From JBKPRX01 sp046734795 (GTDB lineage Bacteria > Actinomycetota > Thermoleophilia > Gaiellales > Gaiellaceae): 25,004 nucleotides of DNA. Of this stretch, positions 22,229 to 25,004 are shown piece after piece. The notes beneath the pieces are model-generated. The model saw nothing but the letters and a program-made list of their open reading frames with translations, did no database searches and had not been told where the DNA came from. The translations under genes and the position numbers were made by a program. The stretch spans positions 1 through 25,004 of the forward strand of contig JBKPRX010000090.1 in NCBI GenBank assembly GCA_046734795.1. Direction: 5' to 3'. The first letter of the stretch is position 1; the number at the start of each line of letters is the position of its first letter.

Positions 22229-23571
22229 CCGGGCTGCAGGACCGCGCGGTGACGCCGCTGTCGCAATCTTTGGTGCGGCTCGACACGCTCGTCTCTCCGA
22301 TCACAGGAATCGTCCGCGATGTCCACACGATCCTCGTCGAGCCGGCCGAGGCACCGCTCGTCAAGGTCGGGGCAACGATCAGCGGCGTCGGTCCGGGCAG
22401 CGAGACCAACAAGTCGAGTGCGGCGTCCGGCGGCTACGCCTCGAATGCGGGCGTCGCGCGCGCTGCGGCGCTCGGGGAAGCAGCGGAGCGCTATGCGGGC
22501 ACGTTCGTTCCGGTCGACGAGCTCGTCTTCGGCGACGCAGAGGCACTCGGATCACGGGCAGTGGACCCCGCATCGTTCGCTCTCTTCGCGCCCGAGCAGT
22601 ATGCGCTGCCGGGATTTCCGTTCCAGCCGTTCGACGCGAAGACGCCAGTTCGATGGGCGCGCGCGTTTCGACTGCCGGACGGCGCCCGGCGGTTCGTGCC
22701 TGCCCAGCTCGTGTATCTGCCATGGCGGGGAACCGGCCTCGACGACACGCCGATCGGCTACGCAACAAGCAGCGGCCTTGCCTGCGCGGCGACGATCGAG
22801 GAAGCGCTCCTGGCAGCGTTACTCGAGGTCGTCGAGCGTGACGCCTTCATGCTCGCGTGGAACCACCGCCTCAGCCTGCCTCTCCTCGACTGGAGCGCCG
22901 ACCGCGACCTCGTGCGCTTCGAGCAGCGTTACATCGAGCCGACCGGTGCTCATTGCGATGTCGTCGACCTCTCCGTCTTTGTCGGTGTGCCCGCCGCGGC
23001 TGCCTACGTCCGCGGCGACGGCGTGCGCTCGGCAGCAGTCGCCGTCGGCGCTGCTGCGGCCCCCACCGCGAACATCGCGATCAAGAAGGCCGTCGCAGAA
23101 GCGTTCGCCGTCCGCAGCTGGGGCACGTCGATGCTCCGTACAGAGCCTCCCCGCAAGTTCGCCTCCGACTTCTCGGACGTCGTTTCCTTCGCCGATCACA
23201 TTCGCTTGTACGCGCCGGCAGAGCTCGCCGACGCAGCCGGTTTCCTCGTCGCCTCGGCCCACCGGCGCTCGGTGGACGAGATCAAGCCTCTCGCGGGACG
23301 AACGCCGCTCGAGCAGCTGCGCGATCTAGCGCGGCGCCTCGCGCGCCACGAGCTCGAGGCGTACGCCGTCGACGCTACGACAGCCGACCTCGCCGACGCG
23401 GGTTTGGCCGTGGCGAAGGTGCTCGTACCACCGATGTGCGCACTCGACGTCCGACACGACGCGCGGTTCCTCGGCGGCTCGCGCCTTCGGGAGCTGCCAC
23501 ATGCACTCGGTCTCGCTCCCGCACAGTTGCGGTTCGCCGACGTAAACCCCTACCCGCATCCGTTCCCGTGA
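22225..23571 (+). CDS. YcaO-domain cyclodehydratase (D protein)
   Basis: A 448-residue YcaO enzyme that uses ATP to cyclise Cys (and Ser/Thr) side chains onto the backbone, giving azolines. GGYASNAGVARAAALGEAAERY contains the ATP/Mg motif with E85, E88 and R89, and IEEALLAALLEVVERDAFMLAW the second acidic helix (E193, E201, E204, R205). The C-terminus is NPYPHPFP, the PxPxP tail that distinguishes azoline-forming YcaOs of TOMM clusters from RimO-associated ones. The GTG 22225 start overlaps the previous stop as GTGA. Full length; no frameshift seen. It works with the upstream leader-binding protein on the 51-residue precursor in the cytoplasm. Confidence 0.95.
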   Translation: MTGLQDRAVTPLSQSLVRLDTLVSPITGIVRDVHTILVEPAEAPLVKVGATISGVGPGSETNKSSAASGGYASNAGVARAAALGEAAERYAGTFVPVDELVFGDAEALGSRAVDPASFALFAPEQYALPGFPFQPFDAKTPVRWARAFRLPDGARRFVPAQLVYLPWRGTGLDDTPIGYATSSGLACAATIEEALLAALLEVVERDAFMLAWNHRLSLPLLDWSADRDLVRFEQRYIEPTGAHCDVVDLSVFVGVPAAAAYVRGDGVRSAAVAVGAAAAPTANIAIKKAVAEAFAVRSWGTSMLRTEPPRKFASDFSDVVSFADHIRLYAPAELADAAGFLVASAHRRSVDEIKPLAGRTPLEQLRDLARRLARHELEAYAVDATTADLADAGLAVAKVLVPPMCALDVRHDARFLGGSRLRELPHALGLAPAQLRFADVNPYPHPFP

Positions 23572-24398
23572 CGCCGTCCACGGACCACTCGACCATCCGC
23601 CTGGCCGAAACGGTCTACGGCGGCGAGCGTGATCCGGCCGATCCAGCGGAGCTGCTCCATGAGGCGTCCAAGCTCCAGCCGTCGACGATCGGCAGACAGA
23701 TGCGCGGGGTCGCGCGTCTAACAGGCAATCCCCGGCTTCTGGCGACGACAAGCCGGGCCGTTCGCCGCAACCACAGCCTCGAGATACTCCCGTTGCCGCC
23801 GAGCGAGTCTCTCGACCGACCGCTCTCCGGTCTCCTCTGCGGACGGCGCTCCGTGCGCGACTTTGCGCCGCAGCCTCTCGCGCGAGGCGACGTCGCGACC
23901 TTGTTGCACGCTGCTTACGGCGTAACCGCACCGGCCGCGAATTACCTGCCGCCGCGACGTGCGGTCCCGTCAGCAGGCGCGCTCTTTCCGCTGGAGTTGT
24001 TCATGCTTGCGCGCCGAGTCGACGACCTCCCAGCCGGCGTTTACCACTACGACCCGCTCAGGCATGTCCTCGGAAGACATCGCCACGCCGACGGCCGAGT
24101 CGCCGCGGCGGCCGACGACGTCTTCACCAATCCGACCGAGACTGCATCGGCAGCTCTTGTCCTTGTCGTCGCCGCAGTCTTCTGGCGTTCGCGCGTCAAG
24201 TACGGGCTCCGCGCCTATCGCTTCACTCTGCTCGAAGCCGGCCACGTCGTGCAGAACGTCGCCCTTGCGGTGGAGTGCCTGGGCCTCGGCGGCTTCTTGG
24301 TCGGAGGGTTCTTCGATGCCCGACTCGACGCGCTGCTGGGTCTCGACGGCGTCGACGAGTCCAGCCTGATCGCTGTGTGCATCGGACGACGCGCATGA
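23568..24398 (+). CDS. SagB-type FMN-dependent azoline dehydrogenase
   Basis: A 276-residue nitroreductase-fold enzyme of the SagB/ThcOx group, which oxidises thiazolines/oxazolines to thiazoles/oxazoles. GRRSVRDFAPQPL (R93-R97 region) binds FMN phosphate; VPSAGALFPLELFML (P134, S135, G137) is the SagB-family flavin loop; KYGLRAYRFTLLEAGHVVQNVALA (from K211) is its C-terminal signature, with K/Y residues of the kind needed for catalysis in BcerB. The N-terminal 60 or so residues are less conserved and may add a peptide-clamp. GTG 23568 overlaps the YcaO stop as GTGA. Its presence predicts an aromatic azole product. Confidence 0.93.
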   Translation: MTPSTDHSTIRLAETVYGGERDPADPAELLHEASKLQPSTIGRQMRGVARLTGNPRLLATTSRAVRRNHSLEILPLPPSESLDRPLSGLLCGRRSVRDFAPQPLARGDVATLLHAAYGVTAPAANYLPPRRAVPSAGALFPLELFMLARRVDDLPAGVYHYDPLRHVLGRHRHADGRVAAAADDVFTNPTETASAALVLVVAAVFWRSRVKYGLRAYRFTLLEAGHVVQNVALAVECLGLGGFLVGGFFDARLDALLGLDGVDESSLIAVCIGRRA

Positions 24399-24934
24399 GC
24401 CGGGTGGTGGCTCGTCTCCTCGCCGCACGACTCGCGATCGTCGCCGCGGCGGTGACGCTCTTTGTCGTAGCGCCGCGGTCGCAACCGCAGCCGCACCTCA
24501 ACGTCGTTTCGGCGCTCGCACTCGGTGCGCTGTGCGGAAGCTTGCTCTACGCCGTGCTCGCGCGACGTGTGCATCCACCGCCGCTCACCCGACCCGCCGT
24601 CGTGCGCAGGCTCAGCATGCTGGCGCCGCGGCTGGCCTTCGGCGCCGCAGGCGAAGAACTCCTTTGGCGCTACGTCCTCTGGGGAGTGCTCCAAACTGCT
24701 GTCGGTCTCGCGGCATCCTTCGTTGCGACAACGTTCGGCTTCGCCGCTGCACACGCACGATTCGGCCTTCGGACGGTGACCGTCCATCTCGTCACCGGGT
24801 CCGCCTTCGCGGCGACATACGTAGCGACCGGCCGACTGGCTGCCGCAATCGCCGCGCATCTGACGTACAACGTCCTCGTCGTCGCGGCCTCGGTTGATTG
24901 GGCGGAGAAGCAGCGCGATGCGGTAGCGGCGTGA
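24395..24934 (+). CDS. CPBP family intramembrane metalloprotease (SagE-like)
   Basis: A 179-residue membrane protein with about five or six hydrophobic segments and the complete CPBP (Abi/Rce1) active site: EELLWR at 87-92, FAAAH (F116-H120) and HLTYN (H155-N159). The family cuts substrates in the membrane, and in TOMM clusters such as sag it is the candidate leader peptidase or immunity protein. It is shorter than many members. ATG 24395 overlaps the SagB stop as ATGA. Operon position between modification and export genes favours leader removal before or during export; self-protection is the alternative. Confidence 0.9.
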   Translation: MSRVVARLLAARLAIVAAAVTLFVVAPRSQPQPHLNVVSALALGALCGSLLYAVLARRVHPPPLTRPAVVRRLSMLAPRLAFGAAGEELLWRYVLWGVLQTAVGLAASFVATTFGFAAAHARFGLRTVTVHLVTGSAFAATYVATGRLAAAIAAHLTYNVLVVAASVDWAEKQRDAVAA

Positions 24935-25004
24935 CCGACACCGTCGCCGAGCTGCACGCCGTGCGGAAGACCTTCGGCGCCGTCACCGCGCTCGGCGGCG
25001 TCGA
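24931..25004 (+). CDS. ABC transporter ATP-binding protein, N-terminal fragment
   Basis: Only 24 codons are in the window, reading VTDTVAELHAVRKTF followed by GAVTALGGV, the first strand and A-loop segment of an ABC-2-type exporter ATPase (usually followed by the Walker A loop about ten residues later). The start GTG 24931 overlaps the protease stop as GTGA. Its place matches sagG of the streptolysin S cluster, so export of the mature peptide is the likely job. The Walker motifs are beyond the edge, hence moderate confidence. Confidence 0.7.
   Translation, partial: MTDTVAELHAVRKTFGAVTALGGV

Overview
The window is very GC-rich, dense, and rich in GTG starts and 4-nt ATGA/GTGA/CTGA gene overlaps. 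Together with an F420-type luciferase-like oxidoreductase, this suggests a high-GC actinobacterium. The gene content would fit the Thermoleophilia (Gaiellales/Solirubrobacterales side), but that placement is inference and was not tested by search. No tRNA, rRNA, CRISPR array, insertion sequence or phage gene was seen.

Left part (1-9.9 kb), mixed metabolic genes: the 3' end of a luciferase-like oxidoreductase; an APH-fold kinase; a nitroreductase; a secreted clan-A glycoside hydrolase followed by a hairpin terminator; an HSL-type esterase; an Asp-nucleophile alpha/beta hydrolase divergent from a TetR regulator with a paired operator between them; a 14-TM DHA2-type MFS exporter; a CTG-started family 2 glycosyltransferase coupled to a YdcF/DUF218 protein; and a zinc-less MDR oxidoreductase.

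Middle part (9.96-15.6 kb, all minus strand): a CPA2 cation/proton antiporter directly coupled to a solute-binding lipoprotein, then a surface-polysaccharide-like trio (PIG-L deacetylase, O-antigen-ligase-like protein, secreted FlgD-Ig-like protein) joined by 4-nt overlaps.

Sulfur operon (15.6-20.9 kb, minus strand), in transcription order: a short SdhA/NadB-like flavoprotein, phosphosulfolactate synthase (comA), APS/PAPS reductase (cysH), APS kinase (cysC), ATP sulfurylase (sat), and a TauE/SafE exporter. It activates and reduces sulfate to sulfite, and comA can condense sulfite with phosphoenolpyruvate. No sulfite reductase is present in the window, so the set looks at least partly devoted to organosulfonate formation.

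RiPP operon (21.0 kb to the right edge, plus strand), the most exciting part: divergent from the sulfur operon is a compact azole/azoline-forming (TOMM/LAP) cluster. A 51-aa precursor, too short for usual gene callers, ends in the core CCCCSCSC-D-GGGGGG-PWQIV. It is followed by an E1-like leader-binding protein with a Cys4 zinc site, a YcaO cyclodehydratase ending in a PxPxP tail, a SagB-type FMN dehydrogenase, a CPBP (SagE-like) membrane protease and the start of an ABC exporter ATPase. All genes after the precursor overlap by 4 nt. The gene set and the contiguous-Cys/Gly-rich core resemble the streptolysin S family, reordered A-C-D-B-E-G. A perfect TTGTCTG-AA-CAGACAA palindrome lies in the shared intergenic region and could link sulfur supply to production of a cysteine-rich peptide.
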